A DNA stretch of 64,000 nt, from assembly GCA_003864495.1 (NCBI GenBank), contig PEDN01001353.1:1-64000 (forward strand), given 5' to 3'. Positions 1 through 11,600 of the stretch are shown one piece after another (position 1 is the first letter of the stretch; the number at the start of each line of letters is the position of its first letter). The translations under genes were made by a program, and so were the position numbers. The stretch comes from Nemopilema nomurai. Taxonomy: Eukaryota; Cnidaria; Scyphozoa; Rhizostomeae; Rhizostomatidae. The notes under the pieces are model-generated. The model saw only the letters and a program-made list of their open reading frames with translations. It did no database searches and was not told where the DNA came from.

Positions 1-37
1 AACAGGGTTCCTTTCTGATTTTGGCTTCTACTGTTAG

Positions 38-112
38 GTTATGCGTTTACTGATGGGCACGGAAGAAGATACTTTTGATTTTGTCTATCAGTTAACACAA
101 ACAAAAACATAA
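38..112 (+). CDS. Possible terminal exon of a gene lying left of the window
   Basis: A pyrimidine-rich tract ending in TAG at 35-37 looks like a splice acceptor. It is followed by a 24-codon open frame (begins VMRLLMGTEEDTF) that stops at 110-112. The peptide is not recognised. The support is only the acceptor plus a short open frame, so this could be chance. Confidence 0.22.
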   Translation, partial: VMRLLMGTEEDTFDFVYQLTQTKT

Positions 113-648
113 CGGGCAAGGCTCCCACTTATGATTATACTACTCCCCAATGGTTAAACAGGCGTCAAAACCGTGTTGAGCGATATGGAAAATGTGACTC
201 TAATTTTGCGTACAGTCAGGAAACTGTGACAAGTTTTTATTTCGTACTACTATCTTATATACCAGCTTCAGTTCATTGTATCTTTTTCAAATAATTTCTA
301 ATAGCCTTATACACATTACACCCTTTTTTCACCAAATAAAATCCAGTGGATGTTTCTCTGTGAAAAAATTACATTATTTTGCACTACGAAATCGCTCTCC
401 CTAATAATATCTACCTTGATTAAACAAGTATTTGCAATGTTCACGCTTAATACCTACAAAACATTTTTACATGCGAAGCATTAATTGTTACATGTGTTTT
501 CATATATCACTTGCCTAATTGTCAGTTAATAAGCAAAATTTAAGAAATACGGCAATAGAAAACAACCTTATATACACCTGCCAACGATTAACAGTTCTTG
601 ATTCAATAGGTTTGTTATTTCAAAGCTAAGACTGAATCTATCATGTGA
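113..648. other. Intergenic, nothing recognised
   Basis: AT-rich sequence between the possible plus-strand exon and the stop codon of the EGF/beta-trefoil gene. It should contain the 3' untranslated region of that gene. I see no ORF, repeat or RNA gene in it. Confidence 0.5.
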
Positions 649-3600
649 TCAACATTCATCATATTTCGTGTGGGCATCTAAAATGTTCCTTGAAGTCTGA
701 AATATTTGCATGTGCCTTAAAATCGGAGAAGCGTCTGCCTTCGATGTTACCATTAGCCAGTAGCGTTTACCTTCATTTGTTCTGGCTTCGAGCAAATATG
801 GCCTTGTGTACTCCATTGCCTTGAACGTAATTGTGATGCATGCACATTTGTTGACCGACAGCTTGATGCTAGCAGACAGCAATGTCGATTTCATGAACGT
901 CTGTGTTTCGGCTGTTCCTTCGGCGTTCGTGTATTCAAAGGTGTTAGAGCCGCGCTTTGCTGAAATCAGAAACATATCCATTCATGTGAAATATGCCTAA
1001 GGGGAAAATAGGCTTATTTAAAGTACACCTCGGGCTTGCAAGAAGGGTGTTTGTTACACTGCTGTAGATTTCAACGAAGAGAAACGGACAGTGGGAAAGC
1101 AAAATTCGATAACGCTTGATGTTCGTATATTAAAAGCGAGATGTTTATAAAATGCGGATGCTTAATGGGATTAGGATACCAGTCGAACAGAAGTTTCATG
1201 AAAGACAAGGAGTGCCACAATGTATCATGCTTGCCAAAAGACCTTGGAACGCTTTGTTTAGCAGCAGAACAGCATTGTTCGTAGAGGGAGGGGGATGTTG
1301 GGGGAGAGGGATGAATGAACGCGAGTCGTTAACCAATATGTTCTTGTAATATTGATTTGGAGAAAGCATTACCTTTCAACTCTCCATTGAATGCAAATCC
1401 GTCGGGTCGTGTGTATGAGCGTGTTTCTGACAATTCGTCTCTAAATTCGTTTTTGGAGTAAAGATCTCCCTCGCCATTGATCCCTCTGTAGCAGATTTTT
1501 GTACTTTGCTGGTTGTCAATCACTGTGTTCACAGTTTTATCTTTCGGCTCTGCATCTCCAGTCACTTTGAACACTATATCCTTTATTTTCTGAAAAGAAT
1601 TCGAACTTGGAATAAGAACTTGGGCACAGAGTAGCCAGCCCTAAAATTGCTTTTTACGTCTTCAATCTGTTTATCGTCTAATTTATAAATTCATTGCAAC
1701 TAGTGTCCAATTTATGTGAAAATACCGTATTCATGCGATACGTTTCATTTCATAAAAACCTCTTTCAATGGCTTATGAAAAATTATGGTTACCCAACGAT
1801 CGCTCAATAGATTAATATCTTTCACCATTTCTCTTCTAATTCACCTACTGTTCCAATGCACCAACGAGATAAATTTTTTAGCTGAACCTATCAAGCCAAG
1901 GAGAATGTTCCCACACTTGGGATGTGGTTTCAAAAGCAAAGATAACATTCTGTGCCAAAACCAAGATGCATCTTTCCAACCTATTTTTGATGGGCTGAAT
2001 ATATCTACTAACAAATTCACACCATTGCTTATAAATCTGTTTTGTAAATTTCTTAACATAGAGTTTTAAAAACAGATCATAGCCGTTCAGGTCTAGAAAA
2101 GTCTGCTTTTGAAGGAAAAATGACAAAGGAACCATAATGGCTAGTTCTAGCCTATCTCTTTCTGGCCTACTCACCTCTTTCAGAGCAAATTGAAAGTACT
2201 GAGACCTCCATCTACTGAGGTCCTTTCTATTCGTGACTTTAACAAGATTGTTTATCGGTATCCCTGTTGCTTGACTCGACACGTAGAGGTACTTTCCATC
2301 ATTTTTAATCATGAAAAACCCATCACCGTCTTCATCCTCGAATTCAAACATGAACTTCTTTTTCAAGTCTTGCTCAGTTGGAATCGACTCAGCAGCGAAA
2401 AGGTTGCTGTCCCATGACTTAAGATGACCAGGCTTGCTATAACTAACAAAGAGATACTTGTTTTGGTCAATGTTGTGGATGTAGAAATGGCCGTTCGTGC
2501 CTGGAACTTTGACAAACTTGAAAAGATTTCTAGTTCCAAATCTATCAGCTCTTGCTTCGACATAAGGGTAGTGCTCGCCAATAGCCTTTTGATCATATGA
2601 GACAAAACAGTATACTTTCTTGTCGGGGTTGTATATTAAAAACGGTTGTTCTGCTTCCGCCAAACATTTTGGGGTTAGGCCATATATATTCGAGCCTGCA
2701 TCATAGTCGAGCTTTCGCTTCGACCCAATGGAGGCTTTATGGACATTGGCGCGTTTTCCACTTGTTGCTCCAGCCTGCTGTTTTGCTTCGGTAGACGGCA
2801 ATGTTTTTCCAAGTTTGTCTTTTGAAGGAACTGTTAAACATCAAAAGGGAAGAAAGTCAATTGGCAAAATTAAGGAAAGTCCCAATTACAGCGCAAGATA
2901 TACATGTATTTAGTGGCATAATTATAGAGTGCGATGAAAAGTCTTGGAACTAAAAAGCTTATTGTTAAATAATGTACTTCTTCTGTATATTTTAGTGCAC
3001 GCTCCAGATTCTGACATAAATTTAAGTGACCAAATGCTTGACAAAACTTGACAGTCAGCTTTTTGTAATTTTCGTGTCGAGTAGCCTTGGCTAACACAAG
3101 TTCACATAAAGGTATCACTGACGAGATTATTAGCCTAGCCTAGGTAAAGGCCTCTCTAAAATTTCACAAGCATAGGTATACCTGCACAATTAGGGCCTGC
3201 GAAATCTACCAAACAGCTGCAATTGCCTTTGCCTCCAACTGCCAACTTGCATACTCCATTGTTGTTGCAGTCTTCCGCGTCGATGCACTTGCTACCACCA
3301 GCTAAAGTGTGGCATTTAAGAAAATTATAAAACTTTTTTCACGACACCTTAATCGCGAAAAGTTATGAATAATAACACTTTCTCCCTTGAAGCAAGCTAT
3401 CTCTTCGAATTTCAATGCTGTCCAATTGACATTACTCTTGATAATTACTATGATAATTACAACAACTAGCATTGATACAGTTGAAGAGAGAGAGAGTGCT
3501 TATTTCAAGATAGATCGCTCAATGGCATTTATCTTTAGACGCAAAGCATTCCTCGCGTTCTTCGGGTACTAAACTTTAACTTTAAGCGCAACAACAGAAC

Positions 3601-3736
3601 TTAATCGCATTAGTCGACAAAATTAGCACATTCGCCTTACTTGTTATTTTTATCTTTGTAACCTCCAAACTTCCAGACTGAGACAGGGTGACAAATGAAG
3701 TGAAAGTGATAGCCAAGATGAATGGAAAAGTCGGGC
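649..3736 (-). CDS. Secreted protein with one EGF-like domain and a fascin-like beta-trefoil (5' end incomplete)
   Basis: Five phase-compatible exons: 3641-3736, 3182-3301, 2175-2830, 1373-1589 and 649-959. The first encodes a hydrophobic stretch (FPFILAITFTSFVTLSQS) that reads as a signal peptide; no ATG lies in it, so a short upstream exon is missing. The second is a six-cysteine EGF-like module (spacing begins C-x5-C-x5-C). The third carries a low-complexity linker and then three related beta-hairpin repeats (FLIYNPDKKVYCFVSY, FYIHNIDQNKYLFVSY, FMIKNDGKYLYVSS), the pattern of a fascin/ricin-type beta-trefoil. The last two exons encode about 175 unrecognised residues ending in KYDEC. About 465 residues are accounted for. 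It probably acts outside the cell; ligand unknown. Exon borders are good, the domain call is moderate, and the function is not known. Confidence 0.75.
1190..1335. repeat. Dispersed repeat, copy 1 (MITE-like)
   Basis: Shares words with 5780-6050: a GCCAAAAG-CCTTG-AAC block, then TTTAGCAGCA, CATTGTTCG, GGGAGGGGGATG and TGAACGCGAGTC in the same order. It lies just downstream of the donor of the fourth exon (1373) of the EGF/trefoil gene, in its last intron. Confidence 0.5.
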
Positions 3737-5779
3737 CTAAAACAAGATGAAAATGATGCTGAATTGATAAAACAAGATGAATTTATAATCTGCTATTAAA
3801 CATAAATGAAAGATCCTAAGTAAATGAATAACAATGTTTAAACAGGTTGTTAGTCTGTGGATCAGATGGCTTCCGTAGTTCTTGGAGAAAACAGTAGGCA
3901 TTGCCAAGATTATCACTAGACGTTACAAAAACCCAGAGTCATGTAACACTTCATCTTCTATTAACTTGGAGCTCCTGATATATGCACACATGACCGAAAT
4001 ATATTAATAGTATTGTCACAGACGTTTTTGCTGGTCAAAACTGCAATAATCATAGTTAGGCTTTTTGACAGTCTTGGCTATTTCAGAAAAACTGCAAAAA
4101 GTTTTCTTAGGTGATTCAAATCCAAATTCTTTTTATTTGATGCACATTGATTTGTCAAGGCATCCTCCATCGTTCAAGGACAAATTCACCCTTTTAGGAC
4201 TAAATCTACACAAATATAGTTTTGCATACGTGATGGTAATAGAGGTTTTTTACTAGCCCTAATTAGACGTCAGCGATTTATTAGAAAGTGTCACAGAGAT
4301 TTAAGCTGGTCAAACCTGCCATATTCATACTTTTACGTATTTCTAGCAGTTTAAGCGATTCATCTATCCTTCAAGGACAAATTTATCCACTTAGAAACAT
4401 TTTGTATGGCACTGCATCGACATCATACGTAGGCCTCATTTCCAAGGCCAGTAACACGTGTTTATGTTCATAGGGTTTGCTTGGAGCTAATAGCAAACAC
4501 CATGCCTGATAGCTGAATATTCTAGCAGGATAATCTATGACAGTACGTTATAGTCAGCTTTGTCTTAATGATAAATCAGAAATTGCAAATAGCCTGACTT
4601 GGCATGCGAAAGATGATAGAAGGGTTATGCGACTGACAAGTGCAAGTCCGATCGTTCAAAAGACCAGCATGACTAGCCTAAGACACCTTTGCTAGTGAAA
4701 CGTGGTACCAACATTTCAAATTTGTTGCAAACCATAATCATGAAAAATTTACACATAAGCAAGTTAAAACTTTATCGCTATTTATAAAATTAGTTTTCAG
4801 CTACAGGTATACCCAGTTTTCTTAAAAACAAGAACAACTAAAGATTTCTTTCTTCACGTTTATATTTTTTCAAGAATCTATACTACACGAAAGAGGCATT
4901 AGAGAAGCAGCACATAATTGCAGCAGCGTATAAACAAGAGAGTTTGCTGGGAGAATAAAGCAGCATATGAACAAGACAATTCGCTGGGAGATTTATTAGT
5001 CCAAAACAAAGCCTTGCATTTACCAGCATGCAAAATGCTAAAAACTCACCTGGCCGCCGACCCATGTCCCTAAACTGTGACAACACCATTTACCAATTAC
5101 CGAGAGGTTGTTGCATCGTAAAAGAAAACCGCTCTAGCTTGCAGCAGAATTGTCAATTTCAAGTAATATTTTCATAGTTTACAGTAAATAAAATGAGATT
5201 TAAGCACTGGACCAGTAGAGACCTGTTACAAGTCTACCCAAAGTCAATGTGTCTAATCATACTTTAGTTAACAGGTAGCTATTCAATGAGCAAATTATCC
5301 TTAGAAGCAAGGGTGAATATCGTGCATGTTTTTTAAAAAATTTTCATGTATGTTATTGTTGCCTTAGAGGATTCTGAGGCCCTCTATAATACATGAAACT
5401 GTGTGGGTATTTGTTGAAAGTTTTCATGAGAACATTTCTGTGACTGTCGTATCACGCGTGTCATGTTCTTTCACAGAGACCTAAACTGGCCAAGAAAGGC
5501 ATTGGAGATGAGGTCAAAAAGACGCAAAGGCAAACTGAGGTTCTCTCGGTGGAGATCGGCAATGTTTAAATTTCATAACTGCCTTTGATTTCTTTTCTAG
5601 ATTCAACACGGACCAAAATAACCTAAAATCAAATGGAAATCTCTTAAATCCGAACCTCAAGTATTTGTTGAAAAACTGTTTTGTTTTTTAAAGTTTCTGT
5701 CCTCGTATACTCTGCATAAAGCAAGATTCCTCTGGCAACTTTTAAAAACAACACAACAATGGAACGTGTATCTGATGCC
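3737..5779. other. Intergenic, no gene seen
   Basis: AT-rich DNA without a convincing exon. The missing first exon of the EGF/trefoil gene should lie here on the minus strand, but I could not pick it out. Confidence 0.4.
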
Positions 5780-6050
5780 AAGATTGATCTTTGAGCACCT
5801 ATAAAGATACAATGTCTGCCAAAAGTCCTTGAACACCTCAGTATTTTCTCTGGTTTTTGCATTTTTCATTTCTTTGGTACGCCACAAGCTGTTAATCCCC
5901 CTCCTCTCCCCTAAAACAATGTTGGTAACAAAGTATAGCATCCAGTCAATCTGGGGAAAAGTTTGGTCTAAAATTGACGCTTCGTTTAGCAGCAACACAA
6001 CATTGTTCGAAGGGGGGAGGGGGATGAGTGAACGCGAGTCAAAGAATTGT
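5780..6050. repeat. Dispersed repeat, copy 2, with internal inverted repeat
   Basis: Related to 1190-1335. The left half (about 5880-5930, containing CCCCCTCCTCTCCCCTAAAA and CAATGTTGGT) is roughly the reverse complement of the right half (about 5985-6045, CAACATTGTTCG and GGGGGGAGGGGGATG). That is the hairpin layout expected of a MITE-like element. Confidence 0.5.
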
Positions 6051-6762
6051 CGTAAGTGTGCCAACAATTTTGGCAGGCATTGTAGCAGTGTTCACAGTAG
6101 AACCTCATTGCTTGCAGGCTTTAGATCAAACTGAGAACGTCACTGGGTCTGGAGTGGAAGAGAATCAGCCCGCACGCTAGCACCCTGTTTGCAGAGCTTT
6201 GTAACGTCACAAAAACTGCTGCTGATATTTGCGCGATATGTTGTTGTTCATAAGAAGTCAGCCTCGAAAGCTATAAGTTTTTTAAAGAATACCCTGGAGC
6301 TATAGTGAATTGATAATAACAGCAAATAAACGTTTAGCTTAGAATGTCCCTCATGGGCCCCTCTTTGTAGGCAATCTGATACCACGTTGTCTCACTGATA
6401 AAGAGAGCTCCTCATGCTTCAACTTTGTAGTTGAATATAGGAAAACTTACCAAATTCATCTATTATTGATAGCTATCAGATGAAAAGAGTTTTAGTTAAT
6501 TACTTTATTATTACAACCACCGTAAAACCTACTAATCAGTTGATCTCAATTACCATTATATAAGGCTTTTAGCAATTCTTCATTTTGCTGATTTCACTAC
6601 ACTTTATCAAAAACTAACTTGGCAACAGGACTATGTATCCTAGTTTATTGGTTGCCAATGGGCTTTTTGGATATTTTCACTTTAACTGGAAGATTCTGCG
6701 CTCCTTATTCATAAGCAATGGGCCCGTTTCTAACTATGTACAGTATTTTCTTTGCACAGCAT

Positions 6763-6884
6763 CTAAAAGTGAGTTAACAATAGGGATGTATTCTAAAAAT
6801 GAGTTAATAGAAGGCATATGTTCTAGAAATGAGTTGATAATAGGGATATGTTCTCAAAATGAGTTGATTATAGGGATATGTTCT
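6763..6884. repeat. Tandem repeat, 30-bp unit, about four copies
   Basis: Unit resembles TCTAAAAATGAGTTAATAG followed by GGGATATGT. Being a multiple of three it stays open in one frame and encodes a 10-residue repeat (NELIIGICSQ-like). No domain or splice signal supports translation, so it is treated as a minisatellite. Confidence 0.75.
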
Positions 6885-7060
6885 GGTGGTTGTAGGAATA
6901 AACACTCACACACAAGAATAATCACTAGAGAGTTCATTTCAATTGGATAAGCACATGTTTTTATGAGATTCCTGTAATGGTGTTGTTAAACAGGCCCTAA
7001 ATGAAATTTCGTGAATTGAAGAAATTAAGCCATTGCTAATAAAATTATGGGTATTACTTT

Positions 7061-7478
7061 GCAAGGTAGGTCGTCATTTAATAAAATTTGGAAATGATAA
7101 TAGGATGCGTGAATGCATTCACAAAACGCGATAAAATGAGAAATCACATTTACTAATATTTACTTTGTTATTGGCGGTTTTTTGGACAAAAAAATGAATA
7201 ATTACTCACGACCAACAAACGTTGAAATGCACCCTTGCCATTTCAATAATTAAAGGTATTTATTGGTCTTGCGGTGAACAAGCACACAATCAGGAGGTAA
7301 TGAACAGCTTCTCCTCTTCTTTGGTACAAAATAAAGTAACCTTGGAGATATAAAAGTCAATCATAGTGAAGCTTGAAATCAGTGCAGGCGCATTTCACAA
7401 AACAACATGCAGCTAATTACTGTTTTAGACCTATTAGTAGATGCCTCAAATTTCACGTTTAACATGATGCTGGCCATT
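7061..7478 (+). repeat. Direct duplication, upstream unit
   Basis: Nearly identical to 7479-7883. It differs by a few substitutions, a one-base T insertion in the downstream unit, and 13 bases (ACGACCAACAAAC) present only here. It includes a copy of the GPCR TATA box (about 7348) and the first codons of the GPCR. Confidence 0.9.
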
Positions 7479-7487
7479 GCAAGGTAG
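7407..7487 (+). pseudogene. Truncated promoter-proximal copy of the GPCR start
   Basis: ATG at 7407 begins MQLITVLDLLVDASNF and matches the true receptor start at 7813 with two or three changes. After about 23 codons the frame runs into the junction with the second repeat unit and stops within three codons. It cannot encode a receptor. It could act as an upstream ORF if transcription begins at the copied TATA box. Confidence 0.85.
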
Positions 7488-7883
7488 GTTGTCATTTAAT
7501 AAAATTTGTAAATGATAATAGGATGCGTGAATGCATTCACAAAACGCGATAAAATGAGAAATCACATTTACTAATATTTACTTTGTTATTGGCGGTTTTT
7601 TTGGACAAAAAAATGAATAATTACTCATTGAAATGCACCCTTGCCATTTAAATAATTAAAGGTATTTATTGGTCTTGCGGTGAACAAGCACACAATCAGG
7701 AGGTAATGAACAGCTTCTCCTCTTCTTTGGTACAAAATAAAGTAACCTTGGAGATATAAAAGTCAATCATAGTGAAGCTTGAAATCAGTGCAGGCGCATT
7801 TCACAAAACAACATGCAGCTAATTACTGCTTTAGACCTATTAGTAGATGCCTCAAATTTCACGTTGAACATGATGCTGGTTAT
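7479..7883 (+). repeat. Direct duplication, downstream unit (runs into the intact GPCR)
   Basis: Second unit of the tandem duplication. Offset from the first is 418 bp at the left edge and 406 bp at the ATG because of the 13-base deletion and a one-base insertion. Confidence 0.9.
7754..7762 (+). promoter_or_regulatory. TATA box of the GPCR gene
   Basis: GATATAAAAG lies about 55 bp upstream of the ATG at 7813, a normal TATA-to-start distance for a short 5' leader. The same box is present in the upstream duplicate near 7348. Confidence 0.55.
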
Positions 7884-8637
7884 CGTAATCTGCAAAGCCA
7901 CAAAGTTGAAAACAAACTCTTACAAGTTCGTGTTTATCCATAGTCTATCGGATATAGCTGTGGGGCTTGCTGGTCTGGCGTATCATTCCACTTTAGCGTA
8001 CTTACAGAACGCTACGAGAAGATTGGACAGAGTTGTAATGATGGAGCATGTTGTACTGAGGTCCTTTGTTGGCCACTCAAATCGATTTATCGCTATAATG
8101 GCAATAGATCGAGCTGTTCATATGCTATATCTTACCAGATACTCCACGTTCATGACAAAGCGAGCATGTCTCTTTATGATTCTGGGAAATTTCTTACTTT
8201 TCTTGTTAGAATTATCTGTGCTCGTGTTCCCAGCTACTTCGCATTACAGCAATTCATTCTTGCTGTGTTTCAATACCCTCTGCATGGTGACGGCTGGAAT
8301 AGTATACCCAAAGACGTATTTCTCCGTGAAGAAAAAGGTCCGTAATTTCAGGTTCGAAAGCAGAAACGTAACCCGGGCAGACCACGAAATGCGAAAAGGG
8401 ATTCTTATTGTTTTGGGAACAGCAATGGTTTGTGTGATGCCAACCTTACTTCTTTACACCATCCGGGCCGTTACTGGGAAGCAGCGCCGGTACGACGAGG
8501 CGGAACGCTGGGTTCATTTGGTATTGTTGCTCAATTCTTCAGTGAATGCTGTTACATTGATGGCACTCAACAGGCAGTTGAGGGTGTTCATTAGAAATCG
8601 TTGCGGCTGCAAATCGAAAATCAGAGATGAGCAATAA
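7813..8637 (+). CDS. Divergent rhodopsin-like (class A) G-protein-coupled receptor, single exon
   Basis: 274 residues with seven hydrophobic helices. Recognisable class A marks: the SLSDIAVGL motif in TM2 with its conserved Asp, IDRAVHM at the end of TM3 in place of DRY, a CxxP element (CVMP) in TM6, and NSSVNAVTL in TM7 where NPxxY is expected. The Pro and Tyr of NPxxY are absent and the TM4 Trp is not evident, so the receptor is divergent. N terminus and loops are short, and a basic, Cys-containing tail (RNRCGCKSK) follows TM7. Single-exon orphan receptors of this type are common in cnidarians (established knowledge). The ligand cannot be inferred. Its 5' end is duplicated just upstream. 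Confidence 0.88.
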   Translation: MQLITALDLLVDASNFTLNMMLVIVICKATKLKTNSYKFVFIHSLSDIAVGLAGLAYHSTLAYLQNATRRLDRVVMMEHVVLRSFVGHSNRFIAIMAIDRAVHMLYLTRYSTFMTKRACLFMILGNFLLFLLELSVLVFPATSHYSNSFLLCFNTLCMVTAGIVYPKTYFSVKKKVRNFRFESRNVTRADHEMRKGILIVLGTAMVCVMPTLLLYTIRAVTGKQRRYDEAERWVHLVLLLNSSVNAVTLMALNRQLRVFIRNRCGCKSKIRDEQ

Positions 8638-11600
8638 CTCGTCACAATGCCTTTTCCCATCCCGCGTTTTCAGTCTGTAGTGACTAAATAATTTGCTTAA
8701 TCAACTAACGCTTATCATTTTCACAATTCTCTCATCGTTGCATCATCACACCAAGTCAAGCTGACTCACCTTCGCTCTTTTCTAGCTCTAGATTTTTCCA
8801 TCCAATTACATCATCATTACATCATACTAACACACGCTTCGTCAGCAAGTTGTATTTTTAGCTTAGGGATATAAATTTGCGCTGGTATAGTAGAGAGATT
8901 AGTAATTCACAAGAAGTCAAGAACTGAAGTCAAGACTCTTCTCTTGGTGATATCCTCCAAAGATCAACGATTCGGTAAGGTAATCCTTATTTGTCTTCTT
9001 GATAATAGTTCCCAAAGAACAGCATTAAGAACTATTAAAAGTCCATCAACTTCTTTCATGGACACAATTTACAGTTCACAAAGATTCCTTCATCGTCGTG
9101 ATTTTTATTCCAGCACTCTTGTAGCCATAGAAAGCTAGATATGGAGGGTTAGGTAGATATGCAGTGGTGTCATGCATTTCGACGCATTTAATCGCTCTCC
9201 CACTCGGGTAGGACAATAGAAACTATAGTTTTTAATAGATATGAGAATTAAACAACTCAATTTTTTCCAAGAGCTCATTATCATTATTGCTTTAACGTCG
9301 CATCAACGTTTGCTATAAATGACGGATGCATCATATAAGTGTCATGTCGCAGGAAACGAACAAATGCATCAATTAATCCACTGTTTCCCAGCGCATCTTA
9401 TCAGAAAGCGTCGCTTTCATTGAATACATGCTGTCGCCTAAAAATAGGAGTGTTAATTGTTTGCTTCTAAATTTACAGTGGAAAACTAGACAGAGTATTG
9501 CGATAAACAAATGCTTGATAGAATTTTACTAAACTTTAATGATATTCTATCTTGAATGTTAATTAAAAGGTTTCACTAAACAAGATGAATACCAGTTCAT
9601 TTGAAACCAGAACTGACAGGATACAGCTTAAAATAATCGTCCATGGTACCAGTTTTGAGACATCAATTGGACATGCAGGTGGCGTCACATGGTAACAGCC
9701 TTCGTGGTCCATTGTCAGATTTAGACTATTTGCATGTACTCTACCTAACGTCTTCAGGGCTTAACCCTTATATTGTTTCACAATCCGCAAAATAAATGCA
9801 CAAAAATTGAGAAAGTTGGCTCGTGTTATTTTCTATCAAACAGTATATCAGAATTGGCCCTACCTTATTCTGGAAGATAAAAGCACCAGGCCCGCGCAAA
9901 ATACACCTGCTTTTATCCGCCCGCAGGGATTTTCAAACCAACCTTTTAATTAAATCACCTTAGTTTAGCATGACAATATTGAACTTCTTACCGCTAAATA
10001 CTAGGGCTTTAATGAATAACGTCGATGTTTTTATAAAATAGCAATAGGAGACAAACTGTTGTATTACCCTCTTAAAACAAAGGAAAGGAAAACGTGTCAA
10101 TCCCACATATATCCAGCGCAAAGGAAACTGACAGTGCTCGAAAGTATCCTCTGAAGCTCTTACTGTTCGAAAAACATAAATTTTTGTCAATATTATAGGG
10201 GCATTTCATAAAACAGCACCAATAGATATTTGAGATGCACATGCATTTGTTACAAAGAAAAGCACATTCCTTGTCAGACATAAGCAATAAAAGCTCTTAA
10301 ATAAATTATTGTGAATCCTGCCTGCAATTATTATGAACATGCAGCACTCTAGTAAGATATGAACTTCCATGACATATTTACCTCCAGTACATTCTAGTAA
10401 TGAGCTATACAAGTCTATTTGTAGTACTATTTGTAGCATATTGTAATGGAATGTTCATTACCTCTCTAGTTTATTCTATTCTAGAATAATGTAAAATACT
10501 ATATAATAAGCATTCTAAAATAGTTTATTAATGGTCAGAGCTAAGCAAAATGAGCCTAATTAAGGAAGACCATGTACATCAAGAACTTGCCTGCTACAAA
10601 TATATTTATAGAGACTTTGTATTGAAGTATATATCATACCCCTAGAGACCAAGGGCGACTCACGTAATTCCCATTGCTGTTGGGAGAAGATAATTGACTC
10701 TGTCTTAAGATGTAAATTGGAAAAAAATGGAGTAGCTAGAATCTTCTGAGGTGCTGCAAGTACTTGGTACCAGTATTCAAACACTCTCAGTCTTTGTAAA
10801 AGAACTCCTAATGACCCTTAACTGCAACCACAAATAACATTGAAATACACTACACAATACCAAGGCATCAAGTGATCACAGGACCTTTCCCCCTGCTTCA
10901 CTAGACTTGTAGTACTCCAACACCTGCAGCTACCAAAGACATGAGGTTTTTACCACCAGATTGCTGGGGCTCATGATTAGCCTAGGGCTCATGGTAAGCC
11001 TGGAGTACAAATACCCGTTATTTAGTGGAAACTACAAATATTCCTTTTCATTTATTGATATAAGTGATAAAGATGGTAAATTTTGCTGACAATCTAAAGA
11101 TAAAAGTTAATGCTCGAGACTGCATATAAGGCTTTCAATAGATTCTATCAAGTCATCAATATACAAAATAATTGTTCAGAATGAACTGTAATTTGCACTT
11201 TAGTCTGGCTTCATCTGAGTCCTATCTTGACAAGAATTCAAATAGAAATTATTATAACAGAAAACATGTAATTATTGTATTATTTCCTCCTATACGACCC
11301 TTCCTCGAAAGTAAACTTGAGAATTAAAATCTTCATAAGAATAAATACAGTTTATGTATAGTGGAAAATGTTGTTTGCATTGTTCGGTCGCAAGTTACTT
11401 TGTTTTGAATATTTGCTGCAGCAAAATTCCAATTCTATGATCCATTTTTGTTAAATGTGAAGGTAAAAATTGTCCGGATCAGAGAATGGTGCATACAAAA
11501 CTAGGCCTTTTCTTTGGGTAGGTGATTAGTAGAGAAGAGAAACAGAAAAAATAATAGCCAAAACAGACCGCTTAGCCCTGGTGCATGTTTACTCGATCTA

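Noticed and set aside
10560..10784. 74-codon minus-strand ORF (VFEYWYQVLAAPQKIL), possible retroelement fragment
   Set aside because: Resemblance to LINE C-terminal regions is too vague to support a call.
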